A stretch of 20,880 nucleotides of DNA from NCBI GenBank assembly GCA_903867845.1, contig CAIPSZ010000175.1:1-20880 (forward strand). The letters run 5' to 3'. How positions within the stretch are numbered: the stretch's first letter is position 1; each line of letters starts with the position of its first letter. Below the pieces are notes generated by a model. The model was not told the DNA's origin and made no database searches. It worked only from the letters and a program-made list of their open reading frames with translations. Source of the stretch: Candidatus Kerfeldbacteria bacterium (GTDB taxonomy: Bacteria; Patescibacteriota; Patescibacteriia; PEXW01). Both the position numbers and the translations under genes were made by a program. This document shows positions 12,587-20,880 of this stretch, one piece after another.

Positions 12587-14877
12587 AGTTGGGTATCCTG
12601 CTGCTCGTCGTCAGCTGGTTCATCTGCGGGCATATCCGGCACGGGAATGCCGTCATTCGGATCCGTCTTGAGCATAACTTCACGGGGCTTGGCGCCATCG
12701 CCCGGGCCGATCACACCTTGCTCTTCGAGTAAATCGAGTAAACGCGCGGCCCGCGCATAGCCCACGCGCAACCGGCGCTGCAGGAGCGAGGCGGAGGCTT
12801 TCTGCGCGCGCAGGATCACGTTCTTCGCTTCTTCCAAGAGCTCGTCATCGTCTTCATCAGCGCCCGGCTCCCCCACCATGACGCCGCCATTCGTGCCAAT
12901 GAGACCCTGGGGCTTCTCCACGATGTCGCTGACGTACTCCGGCTTGGCTTGCTGCGCCAGCGCTTCCACAACGCGCTCAATTTCCTTGTCCGTGACGAAG
13001 CACCCTTGCAAGCGCTTGGGCTTGGAGAGTTCGGTGGAGCTAAAGAGCATGTCACCCCGACCGAGTAGCTTCTCCGCGCCCGGTGAGTCCAGGATGGTGC
13101 GGGAGTCGATGGCAGACGCGACGGTGAAGGCGATGCGCGTGGTGATGTTCGCCTTGATGAGCCCGGTGATGACGTCCACGGACGGACGCTGCGTGGCCAC
13201 GATGAGGTGGATGCCCACGGCGCGCGCCATTTGCGCCAGGCGGATGATGGCAGCTTCCACTTCCCGGGCGGCCACAGCCATGAGGTCAGCGAGCTCGTCA
13301 ATGACCACGACGATGTACGGCATGGGCTCAGGATGACCTTGGTTGTACGCCTGGATATTCCGCTTGCCCACGCTGGAGAGCAGCTGGAAACGTCGGTCCA
13401 TTTCGTTCACTACCCAGCGCAAGGCATTAATCGTCTTTGGCACTTCGGTGATGACCGGGGTGAGCAGGTGCGGGATGCCGTTGTAGTTGGTGAGCTCCAC
13501 GCGCTTCGGGTCCACCAGGATGAGCTTGAGGTCATCCGGCCCGTTCTCGTAGAGGAGGGAGAGGAGAATGGTATTGATGCACACGGATTTTCCCGAGCCC
13601 GTGGCACCGGCAATGAGCATGTGCGGCATGCGGTCCACGTCCGCGGTCCAGGATTCACCAGTGACGCTCTTGCCAATGGCCACGGCGAGGGAGGACTTTC
13701 GCTCCTGGAAATTTTTGGACTTCAGAATATCCACCAGGCGGACAATCGCCGCGGCCTGGTTTGGCACCTCAATGCCGACCAGGGATTTTCCGGGTATTGG
13801 CGCTTCAATGCGAATGGGGTGCGCGGCCAAAGCGAGTGCCAGGTCGTTGTGGAGCGCGGTAATCGAGTTGAGCTTCACCCCATCTGCCGGCTTGAGCGTG
13901 AACTGGGTCACGGTCGGGCCCACGTTGACGTCGCCCATTTCCACGTCAATGCCGAAATTCGCCAAGGTCTTCCGAATGCGCTCCTGGTTCGCCACGATGT
14001 CACCGCTCGTTGGCTTGCTCGACGTTGCATCCAGTAAATCCAGACTGTAGGAAATCTTGCGATGAATTTTCGGTTTCGGTATGAGCTCGGGGGTCGGTGC
14101 AATGGGCGCGTCACCTGGCATTGCCGGTACGTCTTTACTGGCAAAGGAAACTGGTTCTTCATCAGCTTCGGCGTCAGGCTCCATGGGCGGTGGGGCAATT
14201 TCCTCCACCGGTCGGTTCGCGCGGAATTTGTCCGTCATCCCCTGCCAGCGCAGGCGCAAACGCTTGAAGATGTTCCCCTGCTCGGCCAAGTTGTTCAGGG
14301 ACGTATCGAGCATGATGAGGAGACCGATGAGAAACATGGCGACGAGGACGACGATGCTGGCCACGTAGCCCATGGCGCGCATGAGCGGCCAGGCGAACAG
14401 AATGCCGAAGGCACCGCCACCGCTGCCATCACCCAGGCGCGTGCCCATGTCGTAGAGCGGGATAAAGAGCTGGAGCAACCCGGCAAAGCCGAACCAGCCC
14501 ACGAACAGCCCGACGTAATTGGCGGGACGGAGCGTGAACTTCTGCGGTCGGAAGAGGAAGCTTGCCCAAATGACCAGAACGACCGGGAATGCGAAGCGTG
14601 CCCAGCCGAAGAGCCAGCGGAGGACGCTATCCAAGCCTTTACCAAAGCCACCCGCAAAGTGGAACAAGCTCAGCACACTAATGACCGCAACGGCGATGAG
14701 GATGGTGACGGCCACGCCCTGCCGCGTTTCGGCCTTAAGGGTCGGCGCCTTCACTTTCGGTTCCCGCGGCTGTCGCACCTCAACCTTGCGGGCGCGCTGT
14801 TGCTCCGACCCCGAAGCGGGCTGCGGTTCATCTTTGGAACGCGCAGGTTGTTCAGAATTTTTCGGACGTTGGGCCAT
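12583..14877 (-). CDS. ftsK: DNA translocase FtsK/SpoIIIE
   Basis: 764 aa. FtsK is a septum-located hexameric motor that moves chromosome termini during division. A basic, polar N-terminus (1-50) is followed by about four membrane segments (roughly 54-74, 88-109, 120-140 and 155-190), a Pro/acidic linker, the alpha domain (VNVGPTVTQFTLKPADGVK), and the RecA-like beta motor with Walker A GATGSGKS (424-431) and Walker B VVVIDELADL (about 523-532). The winged-helix gamma domain (SASLLQRRLRVGYARAARLLDLLE in form, about 690-735) normally reads KOPS-type DNA signals. The acidic C-terminus is short. The start MAQRPKNSEQ lies 12 bases after a TAATCT hexamer; no SD is present. Coupled to the RodZ-like gene downstream. 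Confidence 0.97.
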   Translation of the reverse strand: MAQRPKNSEQPARSKDEPQPASGSEQQRARKVEVRQPREPKVKAPTLKAETRQGVAVTILIAVAVISVLSLFHFAGGFGKGLDSVLRWLFGWARFAFPVVLVIWASFLFRPQKFTLRPANYVGLFVGWFGFAGLLQLFIPLYDMGTRLGDGSGGGAFGILFAWPLMRAMGYVASIVVLVAMFLIGLLIMLDTSLNNLAEQGNIFKRLRLRWQGMTDKFRANRPVEEIAPPPMEPDAEADEEPVSFASKDVPAMPGDAPIAPTPELIPKPKIHRKISYSLDLLDATSSKPTSGDIVANQERIRKTLANFGIDVEMGDVNVGPTVTQFTLKPADGVKLNSITALHNDLALALAAHPIRIEAPIPGKSLVGIEVPNQAAAIVRLVDILKSKNFQERKSSLAVAIGKSVTGESWTADVDRMPHMLIAGATGSGKSVCINTILLSLLYENGPDDLKLILVDPKRVELTNYNGIPHLLTPVITEVPKTINALRWVVNEMDRRFQLLSSVGKRNIQAYNQGHPEPMPYIVVVIDELADLMAVAAREVEAAIIRLAQMARAVGIHLIVATQRPSVDVITGLIKANITTRIAFTVASAIDSRTILDSPGAEKLLGRGDMLFSSTELSKPKRLQGCFVTDKEIERVVEALAQQAKPEYVSDIVEKPQGLIGTNGGVMVGEPGADEDDDELLEEAKNVILRAQKASASLLQRRLRVGYARAARLLDLLEEQGVIGPGDGAKPREVMLKTDPNDGIPVPDMPADEPADDEQQDTQL

Positions 14878-14889
14878 ACTGTACGATGA

Positions 14890-14898
14890 AGATTACCA
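14890..14898 (-). promoter_or_regulatory. Extended -10 promoter for ftsK
   Basis: On the minus strand TGGTAATCT (14898-14890) has TG-N-TAATCT form, with the hexamer ending 12 bases before ATG 14877. The expected leader is about 5 bases. No clear -35. Weaker than the folC and ychF examples because the spacing is longer. Confidence 0.4.
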
Positions 14899-14950
14899 TT
14901 TCCTTACGAAAAAGACGAGGTTCTTTTGACTGGTGGCCGTAAATCATAGA

Positions 14951-15146
14951 CCCCGTAGGGGCGGAGCTTGCTCCGCCCAATCTAGTTTGGGTCGAGCAAG
15001 CTCGACCCCTACGTTCGACTTAACTAGCGCGGGCGTCCCTGCCCGCGCAGTATTTACGAAAGCTTCTCAGCGACTTCTCCGGCGGAGCCAGATCCGCCTC
15101 TGGCGGAAGTCACGTTCGTTGTATACAGTCACCGGACTAAAGTCCG
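14951..15146. repeat. Array of five palindromes in a gene-free stretch (14878-15218)
   Basis: Five hairpins of different sequence follow one another. A: GGGCGGAGC/GCTCCGCCC (14959-14978). B: GGGTCGAGC/GCTCGACCC (14989-15008). C: GCGCGGGC/GCCCGCGC (15027-15048). D: two competing stems inside GACTTC/GAAGTC (15072-15111), using GGCGGA/TCCGCC or GCCAGA/TCTGGC. E: CGGACT/AGTCCG (15033 is not part of it; 15133-15146). An outer pair CGTAGGGG (14954-14961) with CCCCTACG (15006-15013) can enclose A and B as a cloverleaf. None has a T tract, so they are not ordinary terminators. They resemble REP/BIME-type extragenic palindromes. No transposase or ORF of note lies in this stretch. Confidence 0.75.
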
Positions 15147-15150
15147 TATG

Positions 15151-15190
15151 AAAAAAGAAAACCCCAGCCTTCCAAGTGGAAGATCCGGGG
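15151..15190 (-). terminator. Two-tier intrinsic terminator of the 220-aa gene
   Basis: On the minus strand, outer CCCC/GGGG (15162-15165 with 15187-15190) and inner CTTCC/GGAAG (15069 is outside; 15169-15173 with 15178-15182) surround an AAGT loop, followed by a T-rich tract complementary to 15151-15161. It lies 28 bases after the stop codon. Sequence and layout match the terminator at 10275-10320. Confidence 0.85.
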
Positions 15191-15218
15191 TCAAACGTAC
15201 GAACTGCAATACTTGCAC

Positions 15219-15881
15219 TCAACTCACGAGAACGGCTGCGGGGAGATTAGAATACCAGTCCATAAAAACAACCGTGTATACATCTTTATGCCAGGAATTG
15301 TCGTTGCCCCGAAAGAGACAGAGAACGCACAGATCGCCATCTGGGTTCTGCAGAATAGTAGCCCAGAATGAAAGAAAGGTGATGTTCTTCGTCTCATACA
15401 ACCAATTCAGAGTCACGTGTCCTTCTTCCTCCCAAAGGGCGAGGAAATGATCGTCGCCCAATTGAATGTCGGCAGGGGAAGTCTTGATACGATAGAGGCG
15501 CTCTTTACCGGTGATGTTGGACTCGCGTCCTTTGAGATAGTCCTTACCGATGATCTTGGCGGCGTTTAAGTACTGCCCGGGCCGCTTGCCAAGGCGCTGA
15601 GCAACTTTCCAACCCTTACCCAGAAACTGCTCGGGGTTGAAAAACTTGCGCAGTAGAACGCGAGGTTGAGAAGCAAGTTGGTAGTCTTCGGCATACTGGA
15701 CTACCACCTTAACAAAACCGTCAACGAGTCGGCTGGACCATATCGGGTCCTCGATAACCCCCTGGGTAAGTCCACTACTGACATTGGTCTTCCGCAAAGC
15801 CGCAGCGAGCAAATCCTGAATTTTACCGATTTGCCCAGCGGTAATGGGTGTAGCATCGGATGGGTTCATGGTTCCTGCCAT
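15219..15881 (-). CDS. Uncharacterised 220-aa protein, SD-led, Patescibacteria-type family
   Basis: 220 aa, no signal peptide or membrane segment. The N-terminal third is helical (GQIGKIQDLLAAALRK, VDGFVKVVVQYAEDY). The C-terminal part is rich in Trp, Tyr and Phe with repeated beta patterns (TLNWLYETKNITFLSFW, LCVLCLFRGNDNSW). From memory this resembles an uncharacterised family that recurs, often in several copies, in Parcubacteria genomes; no function is known to me. I chose ATG 15881 because AGAAGGAGG (15898-15890) lies exactly 8 bases before it. An in-frame ATG at 15902 would place the SD inside the gene. The gene has its own strong promoter just after the rpoC terminator and its own terminator, so it is an independent transcription unit between rpoBC and ftsK. 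Confidence 0.8.
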   Translation of the reverse strand: MAGTMNPSDATPITAGQIGKIQDLLAAALRKTNVSSGLTQGVIEDPIWSSRLVDGFVKVVVQYAEDYQLASQPRVLLRKFFNPEQFLGKGWKVAQRLGKRPGQYLNAAKIIGKDYLKGRESNITGKERLYRIKTSPADIQLGDDHFLALWEEEGHVTLNWLYETKNITFLSFWATILQNPDGDLCVLCLFRGNDNSWHKDVYTVVFMDWYSNLPAAVLVS

Positions 15882-15948
15882 GGCGTCATCCTCCTTCTGC
15901 ATTCACTAGATTCGTCTAGCGCCGTTGAGGGCGTATTGCCCACATTTT

Positions 15949-15964
15949 TCAACAATTTTGTTGA
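15949..15964. promoter_or_regulatory. Perfect inverted repeat at the predicted transcription start
   Basis: TCAACAATTTTGTTGA: 7-bp arms TCAACAA/TTGTTGA around TT. It begins at the transcription start predicted for the 220-aa gene. It could be a repressor operator or a 5' stem that stabilises the mRNA. A second, smaller inverted repeat, CTAGA/TCTAG (15906-15919), lies between it and the SD. Confidence 0.5.
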
Positions 15965-15970
15965 TAGACC

Positions 15971-15998
15971 ACTCTAGCAAAAACACGATGAATGTCAA
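15971..15998 (-). promoter_or_regulatory. Strong promoter for the 220-aa gene
   Basis: On the minus strand, a perfect TTGACA (15998-15993), a 16-base spacer and TAGAGT (15976-15971), preceded by TGC to form the extended -10 TGCTAGAGT. The extended -10 core TGCTAG is the same as in front of folC and ychF. The start should be near 15964, leaving a leader of about 82 bases. The -35 lies only 4 bases beyond the T tract of the rpoC terminator. Confidence 0.8.
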
Positions 15999-16002
15999 GA
16001 CC

Positions 16003-16029
16003 AAAAAGCCCCGCGATTGCGGGGCTTTT
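16003..16029 (-). terminator. Intrinsic terminator of the rpoBC operon
   Basis: GCCCCGC (16008-16014) pairs perfectly with GCGGGGC (16019-16025) around a 4-base loop, with TTTTT on the minus strand (complement of 16003-16007). TTTT on the other side allows bidirectional function. It lies 17 bases after the rpoC stop. Confidence 0.93.
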
Positions 16030-16046
16030 GAACTCCTGAATGATGC

Positions 16047-19000
16047 TTACTTCTTGAGCGGTTCGCCAGCTCGGTACCCAGTTCCCGCGGGGATGAGCTT
16101 GCCGATGATGACGTTCTCCTTGAGGCCGCGCAGGCGGTCCACCTTGCCCGAGACTGCAGCGTCGATGAGGACGCGGGCAGTTTCCTGGAAGGATGCGGCC
16201 GAGAGGAAGCTATCAATGGAGAGCGACGCCTTGGTGATGCCGTAGAGCAGGGTGTCGCCCTTGGCGAGTTCCTTACCCTTGGCAAGGGCGGTGGCGTTCG
16301 CTTCGTCGAACTGGCCGCGCTCGATAACCTCGCCAGCGATGAGGTCGGTGCTCCCGTTATCAATGACGTACACGCGGGAGAACATCTGGCGCACGATGAC
16401 CTCGATGTGCTTGCTGTTGAGCTTCTGACCTTGGGAGGAGTAGATGAACTGTGTCTCCTTGATGAGGTACTCCTGCACGGCAGTCTCGCCCTGCAAGCGG
16501 TAGAGCTGGTGGATGTCCAAGCTCCCTTCGGTGAGCTGCTGGCCGACGTTCACCAGGTCGCCATCCTTCACCAGAACGGTGTCCCCGGGGTGAATAACGT
16601 TCTCTTCTTCCTGGTCAGCTTCGCGGCGAACAATGACGTTAGTCGTACCTTGCAGCACGATAATCCCGCCGTGGAGCGCGGTGATTGGGTCCTTGCCCTT
16701 GCCTTCAGCGAGGGTTTCCCCTTCCTTCACGACGCTGCCATCCTTGACCGTGGTCTTCCAGCCGCGCTTGATTGGGTAGGTGTCGTCGGTCTTGCCGCGG
16801 AAGACGAGCTTCAGGATCTTCTCACCCTTCTGGCCTTCCACAAGGTGGACGACGCCTGATGCGTTGGCGAGAACAGCCGGCTTCTTCACGGGGCGAGCTT
16901 CGAAGAGCTCTTCCACGCGTGGGAGACCCTGGGTAATGTCCTGGCCCGCAACACCACCCGTGTGGAAGGTGCGCATGGTCAGCTGGGTGCCCGGCTCGCC
17001 AATGGACTGAGCGGCGATGATGCCGACGGCTGTGCCGAGCTTCACCGGACGGTTGTAGCCCAGGTCGTAGCCGTAGCACGCCGCGCACAAGCCGCGATTC
17101 GCCTTGCAGGAAAGGACGGTGCGAATGCGCAGTTCGTCAGGATCCAGAGCTTCGAGTTGCGTGACAATGTCTTCGGTGATGATGGCGTTCTTGTTGACGA
17201 TGACCTTTTTGGTCGTCGGGTCAGTCACGCGCTGCAAGCTGGTGCGACCTAGGGCGCGCTGCGCCACGGTCTCGCCGAGCAGTTCGGAATCGGATTTGAG
17301 CAGCACCATACCCGAGTCATCGCTACACTGCTCTTCACCGATGACCACGTCCTGCGCCACATCAATGAGACGACGGGTGAGGTAGCCAGCGTTGGCGGTA
17401 CGGAGGGCCGTGTCGGACAGACCTTTACGGGCGCCGTGGGTAGAGATGAAGTACTCCAGGACGTCGAAGCCTTCCTTGAACGACCCGCGCACTGGTAGCT
17501 CGATGATGTCACCTGCCGGGTTGGTCACCAAGCCTTTCATACCCATCATCTGGGTGGTCTGGCCCCAGGATCCACGGGCACCAGACTCGATCATGCTGAA
17601 CACCGGACCGAATGGATCGAGCGTGATCTTACAGGCCTTCTGAATAGCGACCTTGGCCTGGTCCCACACTTCAATGATGCGGTTGTGACGCTCGTCGTCG
17701 GTGAGCAAGCCCATTTCGTAGTTCTGGGTCAGCTCGTCGACTTTGGTATCGGCGGTCTTCAGGATTTCCGCCTTCTCCTTGGGAATGGAAAGGTCGTCCA
17801 TACCCCAGCTAATGCCGGAACGGGTGAGGTACTCGAAGGACAAGTTCTTGATGCCGTCGATAGTGACGACCGTCTTATCCACGCCGAGCTTCTGGATGAA
17901 GAGGCCGACCAGTTTGGAGAGTGACTTCTTGTCCAGGTGCGCGTTGATGTACTCCCACTCCTCGGGCAACGTGTTGTTGAATGCCAAGCGACCGACGGTG
18001 GTCTGCAAACGCTCGCCCTTACGGCGGACGATGATCTCGTCGTGCAGGTGGATGCTGCCAGCGGCGTAGGCCATGAGTGCTTCGTCCATGTCGGTGAACG
18101 CTTGGGGCTTCTCCTGCGGGCGCATCATGGTGAGGTAGTAGCAACCCAGCACGATGTCCTGCGACGGCGTGACGACTGGCGTGCCGGTCGCCGGTTTGAG
18201 TAAGTTCTTGGAGGAGAGCATGAGTTCGGCCGCTTCCTTCTTGGCGGCTTCGGTGAGCGGCACGTGCACGGCCATCTGGTCACCGTCGAAGTCGGCGTTG
18301 AACGCGGTACACACCATCGGGTGGAGCTGGATAGCCTTACCTTCGATGAGTACGGGCTGGAAGGCCTGGATGCCGAGACGGTGCAGGGTTGGGGCGCGGT
18401 TCAGGAGCACGTGGGAGGTCTTGGTAATCTCTTCCACGATGTCCCACACTTCACTGCGGTCGCTCTCGATGAAGCGGTTGGCGCTGCGCACGTTGTGCAC
18501 GTACTCGCGCTTGATGAGCTGGGCAATGACGAACGGCTTGAAGAGCTCCAACGCCATGCGCTTGGGCAGACCGCACTGGTGCAATTGCAGGTGCGGGCCG
18601 ACGACAATCACGGAGCGACCGGAGTAGTCCACGCGCTTGCCGAGCAAGTTCTGGCGGAAACGACCCTGCTTGCCTTTGAGCATGTCCGCAATGGACTTGA
18701 GCTGGCGCTTCTGGCCAGTGGCGGCGGTGACGGTCTTGCCATGGCGCGCGCCGTTGTCGATGAGCGCGTCCACCGCTTCCTGGAGCATGCGCTTCTCGTT
18801 GCGGGTAATCACTTCTGGCGCGTTGAGCTCCAGCAAGCGCTTGAGACGATTGTTGCGGTTGATGACGCGGCGGTAGAGGTCATTGAGGTCAGATGCGGCG
18901 AAGCGGCCACCGTCCAGCTGCACCATTGGGCGCAGGTCGGGCGGGATGACCGGGATGTTCGTGAGCACGGTCCACTCGGGGCGAAGGTGCGTGGCCTTCA

Positions 19001-19925
19001 AGCTCTTGAAGAGCTTCAAGCGACGAACGGCTTTACGCTGCTTCACTTCTGAACCGTTCTTGCGCTCCAATTCCAGGGCCTTAATTTCGGCGTCCAGGTC
19101 AAGCTCGCGCAGGAGGTGGTGGACGGCTTCCGCGCCAATCCCCGCTTCGAACACGTGACCGTACTTCAAAGAGAGGTCGTGGTACTGGCTTTCCGCAATG
19201 ATCTGGCGAGGTTGGAGACTGGCAAGTTCCTTCCGAGCAACAGTAGCGGCCGAGTCGAGAGCAGACTGGCGTTCGGCTTTGCGCGCCGCGTTGGCGGCGA
19301 GCGCCTCAATGGACTGCTTCTCGGCTTTCTCCTTCTTCGCGGTGTTCTCCTTGGCAGCTTCGAGATCCTTCAAACGGGCGGCTTGAATTTCTGTGGCCAC
19401 GCGCTGGGCGTCGGCATCAATCTGCTTGCGCTTGGCGTCCAGTTCAGCGTCAATTTGCTTCAAGGTGTCCTGGCGCAAGTTCTCATCTACCTTGGTGACA
19501 ATGAACGCTGCGAAGTAGATGACCTTTTCCAAATCCATGATGGAGAGGTCCAAGCACAGGCCGATTTTGGAGGGCACGCCGCGCAGGAACCAGATGTGCG
19601 AGACGGGCGCGGCCAGCTCAATGTGGCCCATGCGCTCGCGGCGAACTAAGGCGCGCGTGACTTCCACGCCGCACTTATCGCACACAATCCCCTTATAGCG
19701 GATGCGCTTGTACTTACCACAGTAGCACTCCCAGTCCTTCGTTGGCCCAAAGATTTCTTCCGCGAACAAGCCAGACTTCTCCGGCTTCTGCGTGCGGTAG
19801 TTGATGGTTTCCGGCTTCGTCACTTCGCCATGCGACCAGCTGCGCATGGCGTCGGGTGACGCCAGCTTGAGCCGTATGGCGGAGAAGTCGCGGAGCGTGA
19901 GTGAGTCGTCTTGCATTGGTGGCAT
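16047..19925 (-). CDS. rpoC: DNA-directed RNA polymerase subunit beta'
   Basis: 1292 aa, complete. It forms the RNA polymerase catalytic centre with RpoB. Seen in order: N-terminal zinc site with C67, C69, C82 and C85 (CYCGKYKRIRYKGIVCDKCG in form); a long charged, Ala/Glu/Lys-rich and probably coiled-coil insertion at about 146-240; RPEWTVLTNIPVIPPDLRPM; the rudder and lid region with NRNNRLKRLLEL; the catalytic NADFDGDQMAVH (543-554) with Asp545, 547 and 549; the bridge-helix and trigger-loop region (GLVTNPAGDIIELPVRGSF, STHGARKGLSDTALRTA in form); the second zinc cluster CKANRGLCAACYG; and the C-terminal IGEPGTQLTMRTFHTGG. ATG 19925 (MPPMQDD) or ATG 19916 (MQDDSLTL) could be the start; no SD is visible. 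It lies 15 bases after rpoB. Confidence 0.98.
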   Translation of the reverse strand: MPPMQDDSLTLRDFSAIRLKLASPDAMRSWSHGEVTKPETINYRTQKPEKSGLFAEEIFGPTKDWECYCGKYKRIRYKGIVCDKCGVEVTRALVRRERMGHIELAAPVSHIWFLRGVPSKIGLCLDLSIMDLEKVIYFAAFIVTKVDENLRQDTLKQIDAELDAKRKQIDADAQRVATEIQAARLKDLEAAKENTAKKEKAEKQSIEALAANAARKAERQSALDSAATVARKELASLQPRQIIAESQYHDLSLKYGHVFEAGIGAEAVHHLLRELDLDAEIKALELERKNGSEVKQRKAVRRLKLFKSLKATHLRPEWTVLTNIPVIPPDLRPMVQLDGGRFAASDLNDLYRRVINRNNRLKRLLELNAPEVITRNEKRMLQEAVDALIDNGARHGKTVTAATGQKRQLKSIADMLKGKQGRFRQNLLGKRVDYSGRSVIVVGPHLQLHQCGLPKRMALELFKPFVIAQLIKREYVHNVRSANRFIESDRSEVWDIVEEITKTSHVLLNRAPTLHRLGIQAFQPVLIEGKAIQLHPMVCTAFNADFDGDQMAVHVPLTEAAKKEAAELMLSSKNLLKPATGTPVVTPSQDIVLGCYYLTMMRPQEKPQAFTDMDEALMAYAAGSIHLHDEIIVRRKGERLQTTVGRLAFNNTLPEEWEYINAHLDKKSLSKLVGLFIQKLGVDKTVVTIDGIKNLSFEYLTRSGISWGMDDLSIPKEKAEILKTADTKVDELTQNYEMGLLTDDERHNRIIEVWDQAKVAIQKACKITLDPFGPVFSMIESGARGSWGQTTQMMGMKGLVTNPAGDIIELPVRGSFKEGFDVLEYFISTHGARKGLSDTALRTANAGYLTRRLIDVAQDVVIGEEQCSDDSGMVLLKSDSELLGETVAQRALGRTSLQRVTDPTTKKVIVNKNAIITEDIVTQLEALDPDELRIRTVLSCKANRGLCAACYGYDLGYNRPVKLGTAVGIIAAQSIGEPGTQLTMRTFHTGGVAGQDITQGLPRVEELFEARPVKKPAVLANASGVVHLVEGQKGEKILKLVFRGKTDDTYPIKRGWKTTVKDGSVVKEGETLAEGKGKDPITALHGGIIVLQGTTNVIVRREADQEEENVIHPGDTVLVKDGDLVNVGQQLTEGSLDIHQLYRLQGETAVQEYLIKETQFIYSSQGQKLNSKHIEVIVRQMFSRVYVIDNGSTDLIAGEVIERGQFDEANATALAKGKELAKGDTLLYGITKASLSIDSFLSAASFQETARVLIDAAVSGKVDRLRGLKENVIIGKLIPAGTGYRAGEPLKK

Positions 19926-19940
19926 ATGGGTAGGGCGCGT

Positions 19941-20880
<940 letters not shown>

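Noticed and set aside
13207..14037. + strand ORF of 276 aa within ftsK
   Set aside because: Antisense to the conserved FtsK motor domain, with a His/Gly/Val-rich composition typical of shadow frames.
14878..15218. Insertion sequence or integron in the ftsK upstream gap
   Set aside because: No transposase or integrase ORF, no terminal repeats with target duplication. Only palindromes and a terminator are present.
18264..19052. + strand ORF of 262 aa within rpoC
   Set aside because: Antisense to the most conserved part of RpoC, with no recognisable motif.

Overview
The window looks like one contig stretch from a Candidate Phyla Radiation (Patescibacteria, probably Parcubacteria-like) genome of fairly high GC. 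The call rests on several things: short housekeeping proteins with lineage-typical sequence, an EF-P whose loop I lacks the usual modifiable lysine, divergent FolC/FolD, a Trm11-like methylase with an unusual catalytic motif, a Pro-rich/Asn-rich membrane protein with thrombospondin type 3 repeats, very compact gene packing, and an almost complete lack of Shine-Dalgarno (SD) sequences in front of core genes. I cannot name a species. No rRNA, tRNA, CRISPR array or transposase was seen.

Layout. Positions 1-2736 (+): a terminator from an upstream gene, then a tightly overlapped folC-like / folD / NUDIX operon. 2733-3758 (-): a surface protein with TSP3 repeats, divergent from ychF (3818-4909, +). 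4910-5374: a 465-base stretch without a conventional gene. It holds hairpins, four SD-like motifs, two very short SD-preceded ORFs and an intrinsic terminator. 5375-7586 (-): a CapA-type phosphoesterase and a Trm11-like methylase. 7747-9622 (+): rpsF, ssb, rpsR and efp. 9681-10757: a small accessory island with an AT-rich Cys-rich membrane protein, a 32-base hairpin direct repeat, and a small SD-led gene with its own promoter and terminator. 10758-14877 (-): recA, then ftsK followed by a RodZ-like HTH membrane protein. 14878-15218: an array of palindromes. 15219-15881 (-): a second SD-led uncharacterised gene. 16047-20880 (-): rpoC and the 3' part of rpoB, ending in a strong terminator.

How it works together. 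Most of the window is information processing (transcription, translation, replication, recombination, chromosome segregation), with one-carbon metabolism and cell-surface genes between. The main regulatory observation is that genes fall into two expression styles. First genes of core transcripts (folC, the TSP3 protein, ychF, the methylase, and ftsK approximately) have a -10-like hexamer only 6-12 bases before the start codon and no SD, which predicts leaderless or nearly leaderless mRNAs. Two uncharacterised genes (10358-10588 and 15219-15881) instead have a perfect TTGACA -35, an untranslated leader, an AGGAGG SD exactly 8 bases from ATG, and terminators that share sequence and two-tier architecture. 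All promoters and RNA structures were found by eye, and no search or folding program was run.
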